In this document: positions 44,508 to 55,027 of the stretch, in pieces
Layout of the letters: each line of letters starts with the position of its first letter
Numbering within the stretch: position 1 is the first letter of the stretch
Assembly: GCA_963696655.1 (NCBI GenBank)
Contig: CAVOLB010000121.1
Location: forward strand, 37,004-101,003
Direction: 5' to 3'
Origin: Hypericibacter sp963696655
Lineage (GTDB): Bacteria > Pseudomonadota > Alphaproteobacteria > Dongiales > Dongiaceae
Length of the DNA stretch: 64,000 nucleotides
Translations under genes and position numbers: made by a program
Notes under the pieces: generated by a model
The model's input: only the letters and a program-made list of their open reading frames with translations
Told to the model about the DNA's origin: nothing
Databases searched by the model: none

Positions 44508-45518
44508 ATGAGCAGCGTGGAATCGATCACCATCGGGCGGGACGAGGCGGAGCAACGGCTCGACCGCTGGTTCAAGCGCCGCTTTCCCGAACTGACCCAT
44601 GGCCGGCTGGAGAAGTTGCTGCGCACCGGGCAGGTGCGGGTCGACGGCAAGCGCATCAAGGCCAACCATCGCCTCGAGCCGGGTCAGGTCGTGCGCGTGC
44701 CGCCGCTGACGGCACCTCGCGGCGAGGCGGCTCCGCGCGAGCCGACGGAATCGAAATCCCGCAAGTCCAACCTCGCTTCGGCGCGGCTGGGCGAGGAACT
44801 GCGGCGCCGGATCCTGCATCGCGACGATTGGCTGATCGTAATCGACAAGCCCGCGGGGCTTGCCGTGCAGGGGGGCACGGAAACCACCGTGCATCTCGAC
44901 GGGGCGCTCGACGAGTTGCGCTTCGGCAGCGAGGAGCGCCCGCGCCTGGTCCATCGCCTCGACAAGGATACGAGCGGGGTGCTGGTGCTGGCGCGCACGG
45001 CGCGCGCGGCGGCCAAGCTCGCGGAGCTGTTTCGCGGGCGCGAGGTGCACAAGCTCTATTGGGCGGCCGTGATCGGCCTGCCGCAGCCGCTGTCGGGCCG
45101 CATCGATCTCGCCTTGTCGAAGCAGCCCGGCCAGAGCGGCGAACGAGTTCGCCCCGATCAGGCCGAAGGTCAACGGGCTGTCACATATTACCGCACGGTC
45201 GAGCATATCGGTCGCAAGGCGGCCTGGCTTGCCTTGCGGCCGGAGACCGGGCGCACCCATCAGTTGCGGGCCCATTGCGCGGCCTTGGGCACGCCGATCC
45301 TGGGCGACGGAAAATATGGGGGAGCCGGGGCCTTCCTGCCGGGGAAGGAAATCTCGCGTCAGCTCCATCTCCACGCCCGCGCCTTGGAATTTCCTCATCC
45401 GGCGGGCAAGATTCTCCGCGTCAGCGCGCCCTTGCCGCCGCATATGGTCGCGACCTGGAAGTTCCTGGGATTCTCCATCTCGTCGGGGCCGGCGAACCGC
45501 GAGGAGTTCGAGTTCTGA
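44508..45518 (+). CDS. rluC: RluC-type 23S rRNA pseudouridine synthase (RluA family)
   Basis: A 336-residue enzyme with an N-terminal S4 RNA-binding domain (residues 15-75, LDRWFKRRFPELTHGRLEKL) and the RluA catalytic domain. D152 in HRLDKDTSGVLVLAR is the catalytic Asp. YWAAVIGLP and RPETGRTHQLRAHCA are typical. RluC modifies U955, U2504 and U2580 in E. coli 23S; the S4 domain and overall pattern suit RluC, but RluD or another member is not excluded. It starts nine bases after rarA. Confidence 0.9.
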   Translation: MSSVESITIGRDEAEQRLDRWFKRRFPELTHGRLEKLLRTGQVRVDGKRIKANHRLEPGQVVRVPPLTAPRGEAAPREPTESKSRKSNLASARLGEELRRRILHRDDWLIVIDKPAGLAVQGGTETTVHLDGALDELRFGSEERPRLVHRLDKDTSGVLVLARTARAAAKLAELFRGREVHKLYWAAVIGLPQPLSGRIDLALSKQPGQSGERVRPDQAEGQRAVTYYRTVEHIGRKAAWLALRPETGRTHQLRAHCAALGTPILGDGKYGGAGAFLPGKEISRQLHLHARALEFPHPAGKILRVSAPLPPHMVATWKFLGFSISSGPANREEFEF

Positions 45519-45522
45519 ATTG

Positions 45523-46200
45523 ATGATGTCGCATCGCTTCAAGCTGATCATGTTCGACTGCGACGGTACGCTCGTGGACAGTCAGCATACGATCGTCGCG
45601 GCGATGGCCTCGGCCTGGCGCTCGCTCGATCTGCGCGAGCCCGAGCCGGCGGCGATACGCCGGGTGGTCGGTCTGACACTGGAGACGGCAATCGCTGCGC
45701 TGCAGCCCGATGTCGATGAAAAGATGCAGGCGAAGCTCGCGGCCGCCTTCCGCCGCGAGGCCGTGGCGGCGCGACAAAGCGACAGCTTTCAGGAACCGCT
45801 CTTTCCGGGAATTCTCGAGGCGATCGCCGCGATCGAGGGCCCGGATGTGGTGTTCGGCATCGCCACCGGCAAGAATCTGCGCGGCTTGCGCCATACGCTT
45901 GAGGCTCACGGGCTGACGGAGCGCTTCGTCACCCTGCAGACCGCTGATCGGGCGCCCAGTAAACCGCACCCGGCCATGATGCATCAGGCCATGGCGGAAA
46001 TTGGCGTCGATCCGGCCTCGACAGTGCTGATCGGAGACACCAGTTTCGACATGGAAATGGCCTATAATGCGGGTACGGCTGGTATCGGCGCCGGTTGGGG
46101 CTATCATGAGCCCGCGGACCTTGCCCGCGCCGGCGCCGGCCGGGTCATTCTGCGGCCGGAAGATTTGCCCATGGCGCTCGCCAACTACGGGGAACGGTGA
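45523..46200 (+). CDS. HAD-superfamily hydrolase, phosphoglycolate-phosphatase-like
   Basis: A 225-residue subfamily IA phosphatase. Motif I is FDCDGTLVDS with nucleophile D12 and acid D14, motif II is the Thr in IATGKNLRGL, motif III Lys in SKPHPAMM, and motif IV GDTSFDMEMA. The cap domain is helical (about 20-85). The substrate is unknown; it resembles Gph and PpaX. Two adjacent ATGs (45523, 45526) can start it, four bases after the pseudouridine synthase stop. The pair rluC-HAD is commonly adjacent in alphaproteobacteria. Confidence 0.88.
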   Translation: MMSHRFKLIMFDCDGTLVDSQHTIVAAMASAWRSLDLREPEPAAIRRVVGLTLETAIAALQPDVDEKMQAKLAAAFRREAVAARQSDSFQEPLFPGILEAIAAIEGPDVVFGIATGKNLRGLRHTLEAHGLTERFVTLQTADRAPSKPHPAMMHQAMAEIGVDPASTVLIGDTSFDMEMAYNAGTAGIGAGWGYHEPADLARAGAGRVILRPEDLPMALANYGER

Positions 46201-46203
46201 TTT

Positions 46204-48324
46204 ATGCGGTTCAAATACGTTCTGATCGGTCTGGTCGTTCTGGTGGTTGCGGTCGTGGTGGCGGGCATCGCCATCCTGAAGTCGCAGGACTTCAACCAGT
46301 ACAAGGGCCTCATCGCCGAGAAGGTGAAGGAGGCCACGGGACGCGATCTCACGCTCGCGGGCGATGTCGATCTGGTGATCTCCTGGAACCCGGCTCTGGC
46401 CGTCAATGACGTGACCTTCTCCAATGCCTCCTGGGGCTCGCGCCCCGAGCTGATCAAGATGAAGCGGCTGGAGGCCGAGGTGCGGCTGATCCCGCTCCTG
46501 AGCGGCAATGTCGAGGTGAACCGGATCGTCCTCAAGGGTGCGGACATCCTGCTCGAGACCAACGACAAGGGTCAGGGTAATTGGGTATTTACGCCCGCGG
46601 CCCCTTCGACGACGACCACAACGACGACGACCGGCACGACCGGCTCCAGCGCCGGCCCGGCGACGCTGCCGGTCGTGCACAACATCCGGATCGAGGACTC
46701 CCAGGTCCTCTGGACCGATGGCGTTACCAAGCAAACCAAGACCATCGTCATCAAGTCGTTCACGGCCGAGGCCGACAGCGCTTCCAGCCCGATCGAGATC
46801 GCGCTCGACGGCAGCTACAACGGCAATCCCATTACCGCCAAGGGCACGATCGGCGCGGTGGGCGCGCTGCTCGCCAATCAGGCGTTCCCGATCGACGTCA
46901 CGGTCGAAGCGGGTGGCGCCAAGATCGCGCTCAAGGGCGCCGCGGCGAAACCGATGACTGCCGAAGGTATCGCGGTCGCGCTCGCGGTCGAAGGCAAGAG
47001 CCTCGCCGACCTCAACGCCATTTCGGGCGCGACGCTGCCGCCTCTCGGACCCTACAGCGTCGCCGGCAATCTCTCGAACCCGAGCGGCGTCTACAAGGTC
47101 GAGCAGCTCCAGCTCAAGATGGGCACCAGCAGCATGACCGGCGATGCCAGCGTGGCGATGGGCGGCAAGAAGCCGAGCATCACCGCCAACCTCGCCGCCG
47201 CGATGATCGATCTGAAGGATTTCGGGGTGAAGCCCGCCGCCGGCGGCGGCGCCGGCTCTGGTGCCACCACCAGCTCAGGGGCGGCGAACGATGGCCGCGT
47301 CTTCCCGGCCGATCCGCTCCCCTTCGACGGTCTCGGCGCAGTCGACGCCAACATTCATCTGACCGCGCAGAAATTCATCAAGGACCCGGTGACGCTGGAA
47401 AATCTGGCGCTCGATATGGTGCTGCAGGACAGCAAGCTCACCCTCAAGAACTTCCAGAGCGGGCTGGGCGGCGGCAATTTCGTGATCTCGGCCGTGATCG
47501 ACGGGGCCAAGACGCCGGCCCCCGTGGCCGTCAAGATCAATGCCAAGCAGGTCGAGGTGGGAACCCTGCTGCAGACGCTCTCGATCAGCGACGTGCTGAC
47601 GGGCGGCAAGGCCGATCTCGATCTCGACGTGGCCGGCGCCGGCAACTCGGTGCGCGAGATCATGGCGGGCCTCAATGGCAATACCAACTTCGCCATGGGC
47701 GAGGGCCATATCAACAACCGCTTCGCCCAGATCCTGCTCTCCGACCTGTTCAAGCTGATCGCGAGCGGCGGCAGCGGCGACAGCACCAATCTCAACTGCT
47801 TCGTCAGCAAGTTCGACATCAAGAAGGGTCTCGCCACCAGCACCGGGCTGGTGCTCGACACTAACGGTGCCAGCATCGTCGGCAATGGCGACATCAATCT
47901 GGCGAACGAGAAGCTGAAGCTGCATCTCGATCCGCGCGCCAAGCAGACCAACCTCGCCAATCTGGCGATCCCGGTGAATATCGGCGGGACCATGGCGAAT
48001 CCGAGCGTCACGCCCGATGCGGCGGCCCTGGCGCAGGGCATCGCCGGCGCGGCGGTCGGCGTGGCCTCCGGCGGCGGCGACATCCTGGGGGCGCTCGCCG
48101 GCGTCACCGGCACGGGCGGCAGCGGGGGCTCGAGCGGCACGACCACGACCGCCGGCAGCGGGGGCGGTAATCCCTGCGTGGTGGCGCTCAACGGCGGTAC
48201 GGGCACCAGCACGACGGGCTCGACAGCGCCCGCGGCCCCCACGACCCCCGGTCAGAAGGTGCTCGACGATGCCGGCAAGACGCTCGAGGACACCGGCAAC
48301 GCATTGAAGAGCCTGCTGCCCTGA
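46204..48324 (+). CDS. AsmA family protein
   Basis: A 706-residue inner-membrane-anchored protein. One membrane segment (about 5-26, VLIGLVVLVVAVVVAGIAIL) precedes the AsmA N-terminal region (YKGLIAEKVKEATGRDLTLA; FSNASWGSRPELIKMKRLEA). The C-terminal AsmA_2-like part has DLDLDVAGAGNSVREIMAGL. A Thr/Ser/Gly-rich linker sits near 134-155 and another near 638-685, both low complexity. AsmA-like proteins are thought to be bridge-type lipid transporters between the membranes; this is family knowledge, not shown here. Confidence 0.85.
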   Translation: MRFKYVLIGLVVLVVAVVVAGIAILKSQDFNQYKGLIAEKVKEATGRDLTLAGDVDLVISWNPALAVNDVTFSNASWGSRPELIKMKRLEAEVRLIPLLSGNVEVNRIVLKGADILLETNDKGQGNWVFTPAAPSTTTTTTTTGTTGSSAGPATLPVVHNIRIEDSQVLWTDGVTKQTKTIVIKSFTAEADSASSPIEIALDGSYNGNPITAKGTIGAVGALLANQAFPIDVTVEAGGAKIALKGAAAKPMTAEGIAVALAVEGKSLADLNAISGATLPPLGPYSVAGNLSNPSGVYKVEQLQLKMGTSSMTGDASVAMGGKKPSITANLAAAMIDLKDFGVKPAAGGGAGSGATTSSGAANDGRVFPADPLPFDGLGAVDANIHLTAQKFIKDPVTLENLALDMVLQDSKLTLKNFQSGLGGGNFVISAVIDGAKTPAPVAVKINAKQVEVGTLLQTLSISDVLTGGKADLDLDVAGAGNSVREIMAGLNGNTNFAMGEGHINNRFAQILLSDLFKLIASGGSGDSTNLNCFVSKFDIKKGLATSTGLVLDTNGASIVGNGDINLANEKLKLHLDPRAKQTNLANLAIPVNIGGTMANPSVTPDAAALAQGIAGAAVGVASGGGDILGALAGVTGTGGSGGSSGTTTTAGSGGGNPCVVALNGGTGTSTTGSTAPAAPTTPGQKVLDDAGKTLEDTGNALKSLLP

Positions 48325-48346
48325 GGGGGCGGCACGCCCGGCTGGG

Positions 48347-49042
48347 ATGAAGCGGTTCTATCAGACGGCCTCCGCCCGCGCGGAGGCGGGCGGCTTTGGG
48401 GTGGCGCTCGACGGCAAGCCGATGCGCAGTCCCGCAGCCAAGCCCTTCCTGCTGCCGACGGAACCCCTGGCGGAAGCCGTCGCGGCCGAATGGCAAGCCC
48501 AGGGCGAGAAGATCAAGCCGGCGAGCATGCCGCTCATGCAACTGGCGGCGACCGCGATCGACAAGGTGGCCGAGGCGCCCCAGGCGGTCGTCGCCGACGT
48601 CGCCGGCTTCGCCGCGACCGATCTGATCTGCTACCGGGCGGAGGCCCCGAGGGGCCTAGTCGAGCGCCAGGAGCAGCTCTGGCAGCCGCTGGTCGACTGG
48701 GCGCGGCTCCATTATGACGCCCCCTTGCTCGTGGTCACCGGCGTGATGCCACGCCCCCAGCCGCCGGAGGCCCTGCGGGCCATCGAGGCAGCGGTGGCGG
48801 GCCTCGATCCCTTCCGGCTGACGGCCCTGGCGTCGGCCACCGGGGCCGCCGGCTCGGTCGTTCTGGCTCTGGCCCTGCTGGAGGGGCGGCTTTCCGGGGC
48901 GGAAGCTTTTGAGCTCTCCCTGCTGGACGAGCGCTACCAGATCGAGCGCTGGGGCCTGGACCCGGAGGCCGCCCGGCGCCAAGCCGACCTCAGGGCCGAA
49001 ATCGAAGCGGCAGAGCGGTTTCTGGCCCTTCTTTCAGCGTGA
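48347..49042 (+). CDS. ATP12 family F1-ATPase assembly chaperone
   Basis: A 231-residue ATP12-like protein. KRFYQTASARAEAGGFGVAL and LDGKPMRSPAAKPFLLPTEP open the family domain; TDLICYRAEAPRGLVERQEQ and LALLEGRLSGAEAFELSLLD follow. In mitochondria ATP12 keeps F1-alpha soluble before assembly; bacterial homologues are largely confined to alphaproteobacteria, which helps place this organism. It is the last gene of the run that begins at 41750. Confidence 0.9.
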   Translation: MKRFYQTASARAEAGGFGVALDGKPMRSPAAKPFLLPTEPLAEAVAAEWQAQGEKIKPASMPLMQLAATAIDKVAEAPQAVVADVAGFAATDLICYRAEAPRGLVERQEQLWQPLVDWARLHYDAPLLVVTGVMPRPQPPEALRAIEAAVAGLDPFRLTALASATGAAGSVVLALALLEGRLSGAEAFELSLLDERYQIERWGLDPEAARRQADLRAEIEAAERFLALLSA

Positions 49043-49153
49043 AAATCTGACTTCATTTTGGCGTCGGATTGGTGCTATCTCGACGGCCAGTCGCCTGGGG
49101 AACTGTCATAAAATTGTAATAATCAACCCCCTGACCGTTGGAACCGCCATCCC

Positions 49154-50686
<1,533 letters not shown>

Positions 50687-50727
50687 CGATCAGAACGTGG
50701 CGCTGGCGTGCCAGGGCAGTGTGAAGG

Positions 50728-51375
50728 ATGAAGCGTACAAAGAATCGTTCGAATATCGATTCGCCTAGCTCGATCAAAGCGAAATGTGATCTGGATGACT
50801 TGCAGGCGTGGGTGTTGAACGAAGCCCGCGCTGTTGAAAATGCCAGCGTGAGAGATGTGGTTGTCAAAGTCGCTGCGAACATTGATGACTTTGTTCGCTG
50901 GCCAAAGGAAGCCCTGCTTCTGTGGGAGGGGCGCAGCCGAAATGAGAAGTATCACAGGTACCCGCCGCCGCTGATCGAGCTTTCAAAAAGTGCTGCAATC
51001 CGCAGAGACGGCAGGGCAAACGGGCCGGCCATATTGGCATTTCGAGCGGCAGCGGGTGACCGACCATCGCGTTTCGGCAGCAAGAACAGCTGGAGTGTTC
51101 ACCACATATACTCAGGGAAGTTTCCTTATTTAGAATCTCACGAAACTCTTCACGCGGCTTATCACGACCGCCACTTCACGCAAAGTGCCGGGCTGGTGGC
51201 AACTCATCCAATTGCGGATCAGTTGTGTGATGAATTTCCTTTTTTCTCCTGGCTTCTTAGGGCGTATGCCTACAAGAAGTTTGCTTACGATCCGGACCAC
51301 GTCTTCGCTCGGTGTGGGCACGACGATTATGGGTTCGTTGCGCCATCAGGCTGTCAGGTCAAACATAAAGAGTAG
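50728..51375 (+). CDS. Orphan 215-residue protein of unknown function inserted between pccB and pccA
   Basis: I do not recognise this gene. The N-terminal third is polar and probably helical (DDLQAWVLNEARAVENASVR). The C-terminal half is rich in His and aromatics: SVHHIYSGKFPY (H125, H126), ETLHAAYHDRHFTQSAGLVA (H142, H146, H149), then H160, with DPDHVF and CGHDD further on. Spacing of HHI and GLVATHP vaguely recalls HNH/His-Me-finger nucleases, a weak inference. GC is lower than in its neighbours: 52% and 47% in two 60-base rows counted, against 67% in pccB. It ends four bases before pccA. No partner gene is visible. Confidence 0.75.
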   Translation: MKRTKNRSNIDSPSSIKAKCDLDDLQAWVLNEARAVENASVRDVVVKVAANIDDFVRWPKEALLLWEGRSRNEKYHRYPPPLIELSKSAAIRRDGRANGPAILAFRAAAGDRPSRFGSKNSWSVHHIYSGKFPYLESHETLHAAYHDRHFTQSAGLVATHPIADQLCDEFPFFSWLLRAYAYKKFAYDPDHVFARCGHDDYGFVAPSGCQVKHKE

Positions 51376-51379
51376 TTGA

Positions 51380-53361
<1,982 letters not shown>

Positions 53362-53365
<4 letters not shown>

Positions 53366-53637
53366 GTGCGCGACGGATCGTCATCTCGGGCAAGGTCCAG
53401 GGCGTCTGGTATCGCGCCTGGACCCTGAGCGAGGCCAACAGGCGCGGCCTGAAGGGTTGGGTCCGCAATCTCTCGACCGGCGAGGTCGAAGCGCTGTTCG
53501 CGGGGCCCGTAACGCGGATCGAGGAGATGGTCGATCTCTGCCGCCAGGGTCCGCCTTTGGCCAAGGTCACCGGTATCGAAAGCTTCGACGCCGACGAGCC
53601 GGACGAGAACGGCTTTCACCAATGGCCGGATGCGTGA
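53362..53637 (+). CDS. acyP: Acylphosphatase
   Basis: A 91-residue enzyme that hydrolyses the carboxyl-phosphate bond of acylphosphates. The phosphate loop GKVQGVWYRAW holds catalytic R18, and N36 in GWVRNLSTGEVEA is the second catalytic residue. It is coupled to pccA by an ATGA overlap, a frequent alphaproteobacterial arrangement; it might clear acyl-phosphate side products, but no link to carboxylation is proven. Confidence 0.95.
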
Positions 53638-53706
53638 GGCGAAGCCGGCCCCGGGCTGCTATCCTTCCCTGGGCGCCCGGACATCCGGCGCAGAGGAGGG
53701 GGAGCG

Positions 53707-53904
53707 ATGTTGGGCTGGCTCGTTCGAATTGTGATGGCTCTCGCGGCGATCGTCACGGGCTGGTTTGTGGTGAGCGATTCCCCTAATTTCGGCATCGTCC
53801 AGATGGCGGTCTCGCTGCTGTTGATCGCTCTTTTTGTCGCCGCCATGGTGTTCTGGCCGTGGGTCATAGCCAAGGTCAGAGGCAAGAGCGAACCCGAGGG
53901 CTGA
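53707..53904 (+). CDS. Small two-span membrane protein of unknown function
   Basis: The 65-residue product has two hydrophobic segments (about residues 3-22 and 31-55, the second including VSLLLIALFVAAMVFWPWVI) and a short charged tail. GAGGAGGGGGAG just upstream of the ATG is a very strong ribosome-binding site. It could belong to the pcc transcript, 69 bases after acyP. No family recognised. Confidence 0.7.
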   Translation: MLGWLVRIVMALAAIVTGWFVVSDSPNFGIVQMAVSLLLIALFVAAMVFWPWVIAKVRGKSEPEG

Positions 53905-53943
53905 CAGGGTCTTTGACAGTGACGGCGGGCTCGCGTCGCGGAA

Positions 53944-54597
53944 TCAGGCCGCCATGGAGACTCGTCCGAATACCTCCTCGAACGCGCCCCTGAGGGCCAT
54001 ATCGAGCTCGGGCATCGAGATCAGGACGCCTTCGCGCAGCAGCGAGGTGACGCCGTAGGGCGACGCGCCACCGCCCTGGATGCCGCAGGGGACGATGCCG
54101 GAGAAATGGGCGAGGTCGGGATCGAGGTTGATGGCGATGCCGTGATAGGTGACGCCACGCCGGACCCGGATACCCAGCGCCGCGATCTTGTCCTCGACGC
54201 CGCCGGGTCTGGCGATCCAGATGCCGACCCGGCCCTCGCGGCGCTCGCCCTTCAGGTTGAAGCGGGCGAGGGTGCGGATGATCCATTCCTCGAGGTCGCC
54301 CACGAAACGGCGAAGGTCGCCGCCCCGCGCCGCGACCGACAGCATCGTATAGGCCACCCGCTGGCCGGGGCCGTGATAGGTGAATTGCCCGCCGCGCCCG
54401 CTCTCGAACACGGGGAACCGGCCGGGCTCGAGCAGATCGCCCGGACGGGCGCTGGTGCCGGCCGTATAGAGCGGCGGATGCTCCACCAGCCAGACCAGCT
54501 CGGGTGCCTCGCCACGCGCAATGGCGGCCGCCCGGGCCTCCATGGCCGCCACGGCCTCGGGATAGGGGGTCAGCGCATCGCTCACCCGCCATTCCAC
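53944..54597 (-). CDS. lipB: Octanoyl-[acyl-carrier-protein]:protein N-octanoyltransferase LipB
   Basis: LipB transfers octanoate from ACP to lipoyl domains. The 217-residue form starting at GTG 54597 reads VEWRVSDALTPYPEAVAAME, as in relatives, and matches the usual length. Motifs: GRGGQFTYHGPGQRVAY, K137 in EDKIAALGIRVRRG and catalytic C171 in VPCGIQGGGASPYGVTSL. The start is uncertain: the nearest good ribosome-binding site (AGGAGG) stands before a CTG at 54648, and the first in-frame ATG would overlap tRNA-Leu on the other strand. Confidence 0.92.
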   Translation of the reverse strand: MEWRVSDALTPYPEAVAAMEARAAAIARGEAPELVWLVEHPPLYTAGTSARPGDLLEPGRFPVFESGRGGQFTYHGPGQRVAYTMLSVAARGGDLRRFVGDLEEWIIRTLARFNLKGERREGRVGIWIARPGGVEDKIAALGIRVRRGVTYHGIAINLDPDLAHFSGIVPCGIQGGGASPYGVTSLLREGVLISMPELDMALRGAFEEVFGRVSMAA

Positions 54598-54761
54598 GGG
54601 GGCCGCGGGAGGGGCCTTACCCAGGGTTTCGGAGTGGCTTTCGGACAGGGGTTTATCCTCCTGGAATTCCGCGGCTTTGGGCCGCCGCCGGTTCAACTTG
54701 ATCGCGGTCCCCCGATTTGCTATTCCCCCGCAGCCACGGATGGCAAGCCCATCCCTGACAT

Positions 54762-54846
54762 GCGGTCGTGGCGGAACTGGTAGACGCGCAGCGTTGAGGT
54801 CGCTGTGGGGCAACCCGTGGAAGTTCGAGTCTTCTCGACCGCACCA
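54762..54846 (+). tRNA. tRNA-Leu (anticodon GAG)
   Basis: GCGGTCG (54762-54768) pairs with CGACCGC (54836-54842), then A and an encoded CCA. The anticodon GAG is at 54796-54798 in loop TTGAGGT between CAGCG and CGCTG. A long variable arm confirms class II. It lies between lipB (opposite strand) and the malic enzyme gene. Confidence 0.97.
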
Positions 54847-55027
54847 ATGCCTGCCTGGAGCCCGCCGGTAACCCCGCGCGGGCTTCGGCGTTTCCGGGCC
54901 TCGCGCCCGGCCCCTTTCCGACCTTCATTTGGGGTCTGCCAGACCTGACGTAAACCCCAGTGGCGGCACGACAATCGCTGGCTATACTCCCGGGCCGGTT
55001 TCACCAGCGTCAGGCCCACCCCCTCCC

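Noticed and set aside
49100..49125. A sigma-70 promoter before pccB (ATAAAATTGTAATAAT)
   Set aside because: AT-rich -10-like hexamers exist but no acceptable -35 lies 16-18 bases upstream, so it was not listed as a promoter.
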